Positions 1 through 5,628 of a stretch of DNA of 12,728 nucleotides are shown in pieces (within the stretch, counting starts at the first letter, position 1; each line of letters opens with the position of its first letter). Under the pieces are notes generated by a model. It saw only the letters and a program-made list of their open reading frames with translations, searched no databases and had not been told where the DNA came from. The stretch comes from Desulfovibrio sp. (lineage in GTDB: Bacteria; Desulfobacterota; Desulfovibrionia; Desulfovibrionales; Desulfovibrionaceae): assembly GCA_014804905.1 (NCBI GenBank), contig JAAUYX010000021.1, positions 33,527-46,254 of the forward strand, read 5' to 3'. The translations under genes were made by a program, and so were the position numbers.

Positions 1-88
1 GCGGGGCCGCGGCCCGCGCCGCTCTCTTGCCCTCCCCGCCTTGCTGTGCCACTCTGCGGCCGGTCCCACCCGGCAGACTGGAGTTTCC
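1..88. other. Upstream edge region, no gene identified
   Basis: This stretch precedes the first recognisable gene. It contains a perfect 12-base palindrome (GGGCCGCGGCCC, 4-15). There is no stop codon in any plus-strand or minus-strand frame, so the end of an upstream gene can be neither shown nor excluded. The only clear signal is the ribosome binding site GGAG at 80-83, just before the ATG at 89. Confidence 0.4.
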
Positions 89-781
89 ATGCCCGTCGTC
101 TACGCCTCGGCGCTTCCCACCGTGCCCCTGCCCGACGAGGAGGCCGCCCTGCGACAGCTCTGCGCCCGCTGGGAGCGCGCAGACGTGCCAAGGCTTTCCC
201 CGGCCCAGCGTGCACATTACGGCCGCTTCCGCTCCGGGGGGGCGGCGCTCCGGGCGCGCGCCTCGCGCCTGCTCGCGCGGCTGCTGGCGTTGCGCGCGCT
301 TCCCGCAGGCGCGGTGCTCGACATGGATGCGGACGGCCGACCGCTCGTGACGGGCGCGCCCGGCTGGCAGGTCGCGTTCACGCATAGCGGAAACGCCGCC
401 TTTTGCCTCATCTGCGCGCCGGGAGAACTGCAGGGGGCCTCTCCGGGCTTACCGGCGCTGGATGCCGAAGCATGGGGAACGCACCAGCCCGGCGACCGCG
501 CCTTTGCCGCGCCCGCGCCCACGCCGGCGGCCTCGCTGCGCCGCTGGGTGCTCGCCGAGGCGCTCTACAAGGCACTGGGCGCGACCCCGGCCCGCTGGGC
601 TGCCGTCGCCGCCGCAGCCCATGCGGGCGCGACGCAGCGGCGGGGCCTTTGGCAGGCAGACGGCGTCTGCCTCTGCTGGCGCTTCCTCGCCGCGCCAGGG
701 CATGTCCTCTGCGCGGCGCTTCCAGGGACAGCCTTCCCGCGCCTGGGACTCCGCTGGTTGCACTGGCAGATGCTCGCCTGA
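89..781 (+). CDS. 4'-phosphopantetheinyl transferase superfamily protein
   Basis: Predicted 230-residue cytoplasmic protein of the Sfp/AcpT type, a family that moves the phosphopantetheine arm of coenzyme A onto a serine of acyl or peptidyl carrier proteins. The family signature is visible in order: F97-T98-H99-S100 (the usual SHS-like strand), D125-A126-E127 (the usual GVDIE metal-binding motif) and W153-x3-E157-x3-K161-x2-G164 (the usual WxxKEAxxKxxG). Two points are odd. The lysine normally before the glutamate is alanine (A156), and the spacing between the first two motifs is longer than usual. The ATG at 89 is chosen because GGAG sits six bases before it; longer frames upstream need TTG starts. 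It lies 44 bases ahead of trmD and may be co-transcribed. The carrier-protein substrate cannot be told from the sequence. The superfamily call is fairly firm; activity is less certain. Confidence 0.72.
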   Translation: MPVVYASALPTVPLPDEEAALRQLCARWERADVPRLSPAQRAHYGRFRSGGAALRARASRLLARLLALRALPAGAVLDMDADGRPLVTGAPGWQVAFTHSGNAAFCLICAPGELQGASPGLPALDAEAWGTHQPGDRAFAAPAPTPAASLRRWVLAEALYKALGATPARWAAVAAAAHAGATQRRGLWQADGVCLCWRFLAAPGHVLCAALPGTAFPRLGLRWLHWQMLA

Positions 782-825
782 AACCCCGCATGGACAGACG
801 CCCGCTTTTCCGGCAAGTTCCGGCC

Positions 826-2115
826 ATGCGCTTCCATCTGGTCACGCTCTTCCCCGAATTTTTCGCCTCGCCCCTCGCCACGGGCCTCATGGGACGCGCG
901 CGCGAAAACGGCGTGGTGGACGTGAGCTTCCATGACCCGCGCGCCTTCAGCGAGGACAGGCATCATCATGTGGACGACCGCCCCTATGGCGGCGGCCCCG
1001 GCATGGTGCTCCAGCCCGGCCCCGTGGCAGCGGCGGTGCGCCATATCCCCACGCCGGGACGCATCGTCTTTCTCACGCCCGGCGGCCGCCCCTTCACCCA
1101 GACGCTCGCGCGGGAGCTTGCCCGCGAGGAGGACCTCACCCTCATTTGCGGCCGCTACGAGGGCCTCGACGCGCGCCTTGCCGACATCCTGCCGCTCACG
1201 CCCGTGAGCGTGGGCGACGCGGTGCTCAACGGCGGCGAGACTGCGGCCCTCGCCGTCATGGAGGCCGTGGGCCGCCTTGTGCCCGGCTTCATGGGCAAGG
1301 AGGCCTCGGGCGAGGACGAGAGCTTTTCCGCGGGCCTCCTCGAATATCCGCACTATACGCGGCCCGAGGTTTTCGAGGGCCTTGCCGTGCCCGACATCCT
1401 GCGCTCAGGCGACCATGCCCGCATCGCCGCCTGGCGGCGCGGGGAGGCGCTGGCGGCCACCTTGCGCCAGCGGCCGGACCTTCTGGACGCGGCCCCGCTC
1501 ACCCGCACGGACGCCGCCGTCCTGGCCGCGCTCCCGCGTGAGCGGCCCGGCCGCAACCTTTCCTTTTGCCTGTTGCATTATCCCGTCCTCCTCGAGGGCA
1601 AAAAATGCGGCGCGTCATCTTTGACAAATCTCGATATACACGATATAGCCCGGATTTCGCGCAGCTATGGCATGGGGCCCTTCTATGTGGTGACGCCGCT
1701 GGAGGACCAGCTCGTGCTGCTCAAGGCCATTTTGCGCCACTGGCAGGGCGCCCCAAGCCCGGCCCGCAAGGACCGGAGCCGGGCGCTTGAGCTTGTGCGC
1801 GGCGTGCGCTCGCTGGAGGAGGCCGTCACGCAAGCCGCGGCGCGCGCGGGCATGACGCCGCGCCTGGTGGCCACGTCGGCGGCCTGGCCGGAGAAAAAGC
1901 GCGCCGCCCCGCCGCTCACGCCCGCCGAAGTGCGCGAGTGGTTGCGCGAAGGCCCGGTGCTTTTGTGCCTGGGCACGGCGCGCGGCCTCGCGCCGGAAGT
2001 GCTGGCCCGCTGCGACGGCCGCATGAGGCCCCTGCGCTTTTTGGGCGACAACCATCTTTCCGTGCGCAGCGCGGCGGCCATCCTGGCCGACAGGATACTG
2101 GGCGATTTTTGTTGA
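826..2115 (+). CDS. trmD: tRNA (guanine-N1)-methyltransferase TrmD with C-terminal SPOUT methyltransferase domain
   Basis: A 429-residue protein, against about 245-255 for an ordinary TrmD. Residues 1-235 are TrmD, the trefoil-knot enzyme that methylates N1 of G37 in tRNA and prevents +1 frameshifting. Visible motifs are DDRPYGGGPGM (50-60), ICGRYEGLDARL (107-118), VGDAVLNGGE (129-138), R150 and GLLEYPHYTRPEV (170-182). The catalytic aspartate position (Asp169 in E. coli) reads E165 here. Residues 245-429 are a second predicted knot domain of the SAM-dependent RNA methyltransferase type (Methyltrn_RNA_4), with TNLDIHDIARISRSYG (267-282), LCLGTARGLAP (380-390) and GDNHLSVRSAAAI (407-419). The target of this domain is not known to me. 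Start 826 matches the usual N-terminus (MRFHLVTLFPE); an in-frame ATG at 790 would add 12 residues. Neither has a strong ribosome binding site, fitting low expression. rplS follows after 44 bases. Confidence 0.95.
   Translation: MRFHLVTLFPEFFASPLATGLMGRARENGVVDVSFHDPRAFSEDRHHHVDDRPYGGGPGMVLQPGPVAAAVRHIPTPGRIVFLTPGGRPFTQTLARELAREEDLTLICGRYEGLDARLADILPLTPVSVGDAVLNGGETAALAVMEAVGRLVPGFMGKEASGEDESFSAGLLEYPHYTRPEVFEGLAVPDILRSGDHARIAAWRRGEALAATLRQRPDLLDAAPLTRTDAAVLAALPRERPGRNLSFCLLHYPVLLEGKKCGASSLTNLDIHDIARISRSYGMGPFYVVTPLEDQLVLLKAILRHWQGAPSPARKDRSRALELVRGVRSLEEAVTQAAARAGMTPRLVATSAAWPEKKRAAPPLTPAEVREWLREGPVLLCLGTARGLAPEVLARCDGRMRPLRFLGDNHLSVRSAAAILADRILGDFC
1621..1649 (+). promoter_or_regulatory. 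Candidate sigma-70 promoter inside trmD
   Basis: A perfect -35 hexamer TTGACA (1621-1626) is followed after exactly 17 bases by TATAGC (1644-1649), four of six matches to the -10 consensus. The spacer and -10 contain a direct repeat of CGATATA (1632-1638 and 1641-1647). The patch is unusually AT-rich for this sequence and uses two ATA codons (I271, I274) plus TCA, TCT, TTG, ACA and AAT. It could drive extra transcription of rplS about 0.5 kb downstream. This rests on sequence match only. Confidence 0.4.
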
Positions 2116-2159
2116 AAACGGCGGCCCGCGCCAACGCTGGCCCCGATGAAGGAGCTGAC

Positions 2160-2507
2160 ATGGATATCATCAAGAAGATCGAGCGCGAAAACATGCGCAT
2201 GGACATGCCCGCCTTCCGCTCGGGCGATACGGTCAAGGTGCACCTGCGCATCGTGGAAGGCGAAAAGGAGCGCATCCAGGTCTTCCAGGGCAATGTCATC
2301 CGCGTCCAGCGCGGCACCACCAATGCCAGCTTCACCGTGCGCAAGATTTCCGACGGCGTGGGCGTGGAGCGCATCTTCCCCATCAACTCGCCCTTCATCG
2401 ACCATGTGGAAGTGGTGGCGCAGGGCCGCGTGCGCCGCAGCCGCCTCTACTACCTGCGCGGACGCAAGGGCAAGGCGGCCCGCATCAAGCCGCGCGCCCG
2501 CTACTGA
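2160..2507 (+). CDS. rplS: 50S ribosomal protein L19
   Basis: A 115-residue protein, the same length as E. coli L19, recognisable throughout. It has the N-terminal block IIKKIERENMRMDMPAF (3-19), the central FQGNVIRVQRGTTNASFTVR, the RIFPINSP segment and the basic C-terminus with SRLYYLRGRKGKAARIK. L19 lies at the 30S-50S interface of the ribosome. The start is set by a strong ribosome binding site, AAGGAG at 2149-2154, five bases before the ATG. This is much better than the context of trmD and fits the need for more L19 than TrmD. The next gene is rnhB, after an 83-base gap holding a perfect hairpin. In many bacteria this gene ends the rpsP-rimM-trmD-rplS operon; here only the trmD-rplS half is present at this site. 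Confidence 0.98.
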   Translation: MDIIKKIERENMRMDMPAFRSGDTVKVHLRIVEGEKERIQVFQGNVIRVQRGTTNASFTVRKISDGVGVERIFPINSPFIDHVEVVAQGRVRRSRLYYLRGRKGKAARIKPRARY

Positions 2508-2516
2508 GCGCCTCTC

Positions 2517-2544
2517 GCGGACGCCGGGGCCGTCCGGCGTCCGC
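2517..2544 (+). terminator. Perfect 11-bp hairpin after rplS, possible terminator or mRNA stabiliser
   Basis: The arms GCGGACGCCGG (2517-2527) and CCGGCGTCCGC (2534-2544) pair perfectly around a six-base loop. It starts nine bases after the rplS stop codon. No T-tract follows, so full intrinsic termination is doubtful. It may protect the 3' end of an rplS transcript or reduce read-through into rnhB. Confidence 0.5.
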
Positions 2545-2590
2545 CACTCGCCCACAGGCCGCTCCCTGCCTGCCCGGATTTGCCGGGCTT

Positions 2591-3244
2591 GTGCCGACTC
2601 CTCGCGGGGAGCCGCCTCTTGTCGCAGGCATCGACGAGGCCGGCCGCGGCTGCCTGGCCGGCCCGGTGGTGGCGGCCGCCGTCATCCTGCCGCCCGAGTA
2701 TCACCTGCCCGGCCTCACCGATTCCAAGCTGCTCTCGGCGCGCAAGCGCGAGGCGCTGGCCCCGGCCATCCGCGCCTCTGCCCTCGCCTGGGGCTTGGGC
2801 GTGGTCTGGAGCCGCCGCATCGAGCGCGTCAATATCCTCCGGGCCACGCTGGAAGCCATGAGCCGCGCGGCTGCCACGTTGCGCCGGGCGCCCGGCATCC
2901 TGCTCATCGACGGCAACAGGACCATCCCGGAGGACCTGCTCCTCGCCGCGTGGCGCGGGTGTCCCGAAAGCCTCCCCCGGCAGCGCGCCATCGTGGGCGG
3001 CGACAGGAGCGAGCCCGCCATCTCCGCCGCCTCCATCCTCGCCAAGACCTTCCGCGACAGGCTCATGGCCGCGCTCGCCCGCCGCTGGCCCGGCTATGGC
3101 CTGGAGCGCCACATGGGCTACGGCACCGCCGAGCACCTCGCCGCCCTGCAAAGGCTGGGGCCCTGCCCGCTGCACCGGCGCACCTTCCGGGGCGTACTGC
3201 CCAAAGCGCAGGCCGCGGCCGAAGCCTGGGGGAAGCTGTGCTGA
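2591..3244 (+). CDS. rnhB: Ribonuclease HII
   Basis: A 217-residue enzyme that cuts RNA in RNA-DNA hybrids and starts removal of single ribonucleotides from DNA. The type 2 RNase H signature is complete: GIDEAGRG with D15 and E16, TDSKLL (43-48), LIDGN with D107, and GGDRSEPAISAASILAK with D138, giving the four acidic metal ligands. The later ERHMGYGTAEHL (172-183) is also typical. The start is a GTG at 2591. No other ATG, GTG or TTG lies in frame between the rplS stop and the first conserved motif, so the choice is forced, although the ribosome binding site is weak. The 3' end overlaps yraN by seven bases, so the two are probably translationally coupled. rnhB beside rplS is common in bacteria. 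Confidence 0.96.
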   Translation: MPTPRGEPPLVAGIDEAGRGCLAGPVVAAAVILPPEYHLPGLTDSKLLSARKREALAPAIRASALAWGLGVVWSRRIERVNILRATLEAMSRAAATLRRAPGILLIDGNRTIPEDLLLAAWRGCPESLPRQRAIVGGDRSEPAISAASILAKTFRDRLMAALARRWPGYGLERHMGYGTAEHLAALQRLGPCPLHRRTFRGVLPKAQAAAEAWGKLC

Positions 3245-3651
3245 AAAGGCCCGCGCCGCATCTTGTCCTCGGCCGCCGGGGCGAGGACGCTGCGGCGGGC
3301 ATCCTGCGCCGGGCCGGGATGTCCATCCTCGACCGCAACTGGCGCGAGGGGCGGCTGGAACTGGACCTTGTCTGCAAGGACGGCGACACCGTGGTCTTTG
3401 TGGAAGTGAAGACCCGCTCCACAGCGGAACGCGGCGGCCCGGAAGGCGCGCTCACGCAGGCCAAGCGGCGCAGCCTCTCCCGTGCGGCGCAGGCGTGGCT
3501 CGCCGCGCATGAGGCCTGGGACGCGCCCTGCCGTTTTGATGTGGTCGCTCTTGTCACCCGCGACGGAACCTTCAGCGCCGAGCATTACCGACATGCCTTC
3601 GACCTCGCCTCGCCTCTGGATAGTGGCCACGCCCCTTGGCAACCCTGGTGA
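3238..3651 (+). CDS. yraN: YraN family (UPF0102) endonuclease-like protein
   Basis: A 137-residue member of the UPF0102 family, whose fold resembles restriction and Holliday-junction nucleases; its cellular role is not settled. Key features are LGRRGEDAA (11-19), the acidic segment RLELDLV (39-45) with D43, and VVFVEVKTRS (52-61) with E56 and K58. This D-ExK arrangement is nuclease-like. A conserved RFDVVAL follows (99-105). Translation most likely starts at GTG 3238, overlapping the end of rnhB by seven bases and preceded by a purine-rich GGGGGAAG stretch (3228-3235). The last 59 bases are also coding in another frame as the start of rsmI, which makes the C-terminal tail (about residues 119-137) low in family similarity. 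The order rnhB-yraN-rsmI suggests one operon. Confidence 0.9.
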   Translation: MLKRPAPHLVLGRRGEDAAAGILRRAGMSILDRNWREGRLELDLVCKDGDTVVFVEVKTRSTAERGGPEGALTQAKRRSLSRAAQAWLAAHEAWDAPCRFDVVALVTRDGTFSAEHYRHAFDLASPLDSGHAPWQPW

Positions 3652-4435
3652 CCTCTCACCGCGCGCCCGCGAGGTGCTGGAAACAGCCGATCTTGTGCTC
3701 GCCGAGGACACGCGCCGTGCGGCCGCGCTCTTTCGCCGCCTCGGGCTCCCGCCCCGGCGCTTCCTGAGTTTTTACGAGCAAAATGAGGAGGACCGCCGCG
3801 AGGAGGTCATGGCCGCCCTGCGCTCGGGCGCGCAGGTGGCCCTCATTTCCGATGCGGGCACGCCGCTTCTGGCCGACCCCGGCTACAGGCTGGTCCGGGC
3901 CTGCCGCCGCGAGGGGATCGCGGTCTCGCCCGTGCCCGGCCCCTCCGCGCCCGTGACGGCCCTCAGCGCGGCCGGGCTCCCGCCGCTGCCCTTTACCTTT
4001 CTTGGCTTCCTTCCGAGGGACGCAGGCGGCCGCCGCGCCCTGTTCCGGGCCTATGCCGCGGTGCCCGGCTCGCTCATCTTTTTCGAGCGCAAGGACAGGC
4101 TCGCCGAAAGCCTCGCGCTGGCGGCCGACATCCTCGGCCCGCGCGAGCTCGCCATCTGCCGCGAACTCACCAAGACCCACGAGGAATTCCTCCTCGGGCG
4201 GCTGGAAAATGCCGGGGCGCTGGCGGAGGGCCTGCTCGGCGAAATCACGGTCATCATCGGCCCCCCGGAAGGAGCTCCGGCAAAGGCGGACAGTGCCGAA
4301 GCCGAAGCCTTGCTGCGCGACCTGCTCCGGGAAGGGCTCAAGCCCCGCGAGGCCGCGCGGGAGGCGCACAGCCGCCTTCCCGGCTGGAGCGCCAAGGAGC
4401 TGTATGCGCTCATTCCCGGCATCGGCGGCCAATGA
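3593..4435 (+). CDS. rsmI: 16S rRNA (cytidine1402-2'-O)-methyltransferase RsmI
   Basis: A 280-residue enzyme (E. coli RsmI is 286) that uses S-adenosylmethionine to 2'-O-methylate C1402 of 16S rRNA in the decoding centre. It belongs to the tetrapyrrole methylase fold. Motifs in order are LWIVATPLGNPGDLS (8-22), AEDTRR (37-42), SDAGTPLLADPGYRLV (86-101), VPGPSAPVTALSAAGLP (114-130), FLGFLPRD (136-143) and RELTKTHEE (190-198). The C-terminal 50 residues are the usual small helical domain, with LREGLKPREAAREA. The ATG at 3593 lies five codons before the conserved first strand, so the start is well placed. It overlaps yraN by 59 bases in a different frame. The stop codon abuts a hairpin that serves the opposite-strand gene. 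Confidence 0.96.
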   Translation: MPSTSPRLWIVATPLGNPGDLSPRAREVLETADLVLAEDTRRAAALFRRLGLPPRRFLSFYEQNEEDRREEVMAALRSGAQVALISDAGTPLLADPGYRLVRACRREGIAVSPVPGPSAPVTALSAAGLPPLPFTFLGFLPRDAGGRRALFRAYAAVPGSLIFFERKDRLAESLALAADILGPRELAICRELTKTHEEFLLGRLENAGALAEGLLGEITVIIGPPEGAPAKADSAEAEALLRDLLREGLKPREAAREAHSRLPGWSAKELYALIPGIGGQ

Positions 4436-4438
4436 AAA

Positions 4439-4462
4439 GGCCCCCGCCGGAAGGCAGGGGCC
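4439..4462 (-). terminator. Intrinsic terminator of the outer-membrane protein gene
   Basis: GGCCCC (4439-4444) pairs with GGGGCC (4457-4462). The stem continues with GCC/GGC around a GGAA loop (4449-4452), with one C-A mismatch. On the minus strand the hairpin is followed by TTTTCATT, so the T-tract favours termination of the leftward gene ending at 4489. Read rightward it would also fold just after the rsmI stop, but without a T-tract. Confidence 0.7.
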
Positions 4463-4488
4463 GGAAGCGTCAGCCGGGTTGGGCCGGG

Positions 4489-5190
4489 CTAGAACGTATA
4501 GCGGATGCCGAGACTGAATTCATTGGCATAGGGCGCCATGCCAATCTTGTATTCCTGGCCGTAGATGGTCTTTTCCGTCTCGTGGTAGCCGAGGCCCACG
4601 AAGCGGTAGGCGAGGTCCGCGGAAAGATTGTCGGTGATGGCATAGGCCACGCCCGCGCCCACGTTCCACGCAAAGACCGTCTGCATGTCGTTGAAGGTGT
4701 CGCTGGCGGACTGGCCGTTGAATGCGGCGGAGGGCTCGTACTTGCTTTCGATGAAGCCCATGCCGATGCCCGCGCCCACATAGGGCGTGAAGGCGCTGTC
4801 ATTGTGGAAATCCCAGTAGGCGTTGAGGAAAAGCGTCTGGAGATTCCACTGGCCCTTGAGCTCGGCCGAAGCGCCCTCGGGAAGCAGCCCGCCGTTCACG
4901 TCCCAGGAAGTGGTGGAATTGGTGCGGATGGCGTACTCGATTTCCGCGCGCACGGGCACCTGATGCGCGGGATAGAAGTCATAGCCGATGAACACGCCGC
5001 CGCCCACGGTGTTCTGCGTGTAGTCGCTGATGTCAAAAATGGGCGACAGGTTGGAATTTTTGGAAATCTGGCCCGTGCTCTGGATGGAGTCGATGAACTT
5101 CAGGCCCACATAAAAGCCGTTGTCCGCGGCAGCCGCGGGCAGGGCGAGCGCAAGGACGAGCGCGAGCGCAAGAACTGTTTTCCTGAACAT
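4489..5190 (-). CDS. Secreted outer-membrane beta-barrel protein
   Basis: A 233-residue protein with a clear signal peptide: basic start (MFRK), hydrophobic core of Leu/Ala/Val (5-17), and a likely cleavage after A22 (PAAAA-DNG). The mature part has alternating aromatic and polar segments typical of a small, probably 8-strand outer-membrane barrel, such as YVGLKFID (27-34), GGGVFIGYDFYP, TPYVGAGIGMGFIESKY, FAWNVGAGVAYAITDNL and a final FSLGIRYTF ending in phenylalanine, the usual signal for barrel assembly. It resembles the outer membrane protein beta-barrel (Omp25/OmpW-like) group; ligand and function are unknown. The ATG at 5190 has an excellent ribosome binding site (GGGAGG, 5196-5201). 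It is a single-gene unit on the minus strand between plus-strand operons, with its own terminator and a leader palindrome. Confidence 0.88.
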   Translation of the reverse strand: MFRKTVLALALVLALALPAAAADNGFYVGLKFIDSIQSTGQISKNSNLSPIFDISDYTQNTVGGGVFIGYDFYPAHQVPVRAEIEYAIRTNSTTSWDVNGGLLPEGASAELKGQWNLQTLFLNAYWDFHNDSAFTPYVGAGIGMGFIESKYEPSAAFNGQSASDTFNDMQTVFAWNVGAGVAYAITDNLSADLAYRFVGLGYHETEKTIYGQEYKIGMAPYANEFSLGIRYTF

Positions 5191-5212
5191 GGTTTCCTCC
5201 CTTCGTGAATGT

Positions 5213-5240
5213 GCCGTGTCGGGAAAGTCCCCTACACGGC
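5213..5240 (-). promoter_or_regulatory. Inverted repeat in the leader of the outer-membrane protein gene
   Basis: GCCGTGT (5213-5219) and ACACGGC (5234-5240) form perfect 7-base arms. Inside them GGGA (5221-5224) pairs with TCCC (5228-5231) around AAG, leaving a small bulge. It starts 22 bases upstream of the ATG of the minus-strand barrel gene and about 100 bases upstream of ptsH. It could be an RNA hairpin in the 5' leader or a DNA operator. I see no convincing promoter hexamers in 5241-5336 for either divergent gene. Confidence 0.5.
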
Positions 5241-5336
5241 GGAAATGATTTTGTCCACCACCAAGTCCAGCCCGAGTGAGCCTTCCCCGTGGACGCCCGC
5301 GCCCACTCCATGTAAGATGCCGGCGGAGACACTGAC

Positions 5337-5627
5337 ATGGCCCATTCCATTCGCGAGACCCCACGGGGCCTCGCCCTGAACCTCATCCTCAACCTGCGCG
5401 GTGGGCTGCATTCGCGCCCGGCCGCGCGCCTGGCCAGGGCGGCGCGGCAATACGCCGCGGACATCCGCTGCATCACCGAGACCGGCGAGGCCGACGCCAA
5501 GAGCATGCTCGACCTGCTCTCGCTGGCGCCCGGCGCCAATGCGCAGGTGCTCCTGCTCGCCAATGGCGAGGACGCGCGCGAGGCCTTGCTCGACCTCGGC
5601 GCCCTGCTCGCCGACATGCAGGAATGA
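5337..5627 (+). CDS. ptsH: Phosphocarrier protein HPr
   Basis: A 96-residue HPr, the small carrier that takes phosphate from Enzyme I and passes it on to EIIA proteins. The active-site motif GGLHSRPAARL (22-32) contains the phosphorylated histidine H25 and R27. A second conserved site, DAKSMLDLLSL (53-63), places S56 where the regulatory serine of HPr lies. The G-x(3)-VLLLANGEDAREALL C-terminal helix region is also typical. It is about ten residues longer at the N-terminus than most HPr proteins, and no alternative start codon lies inside that extension. The ATG has GGAG eight bases upstream (5325-5328). ptsI begins one base after the stop codon, so the pair is clearly co-expressed. S56 suggests possible control by an HPr kinase, but no hprK is in view. 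Confidence 0.93.
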   Translation: MAHSIRETPRGLALNLILNLRGGLHSRPAARLARAARQYAADIRCITETGEADAKSMLDLLSLAPGANAQVLLLANGEDAREALLDLGALLADMQE

Positions 5628-5628
5628 C

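Noticed and set aside
403..825. In-frame upstream extension of trmD giving a 570-codon frame
   Set aside because: It lies within the phosphopantetheinyl transferase gene in another frame and shows no TrmD similarity; the conserved N-terminus begins at 826.
4432..5208. 258-codon plus-strand frame opposite the outer-membrane protein gene
   Set aside because: The minus strand has a signal peptide, a strong ribosome binding site and a barrel C-terminus; the plus frame has none of these.
5290..5336. Possible promoter for ptsH (GTGGAC, 18 bases, TAAGAT)
   Set aside because: Both hexamers match poorly and the spacing is not ideal; not better than chance in my reading.
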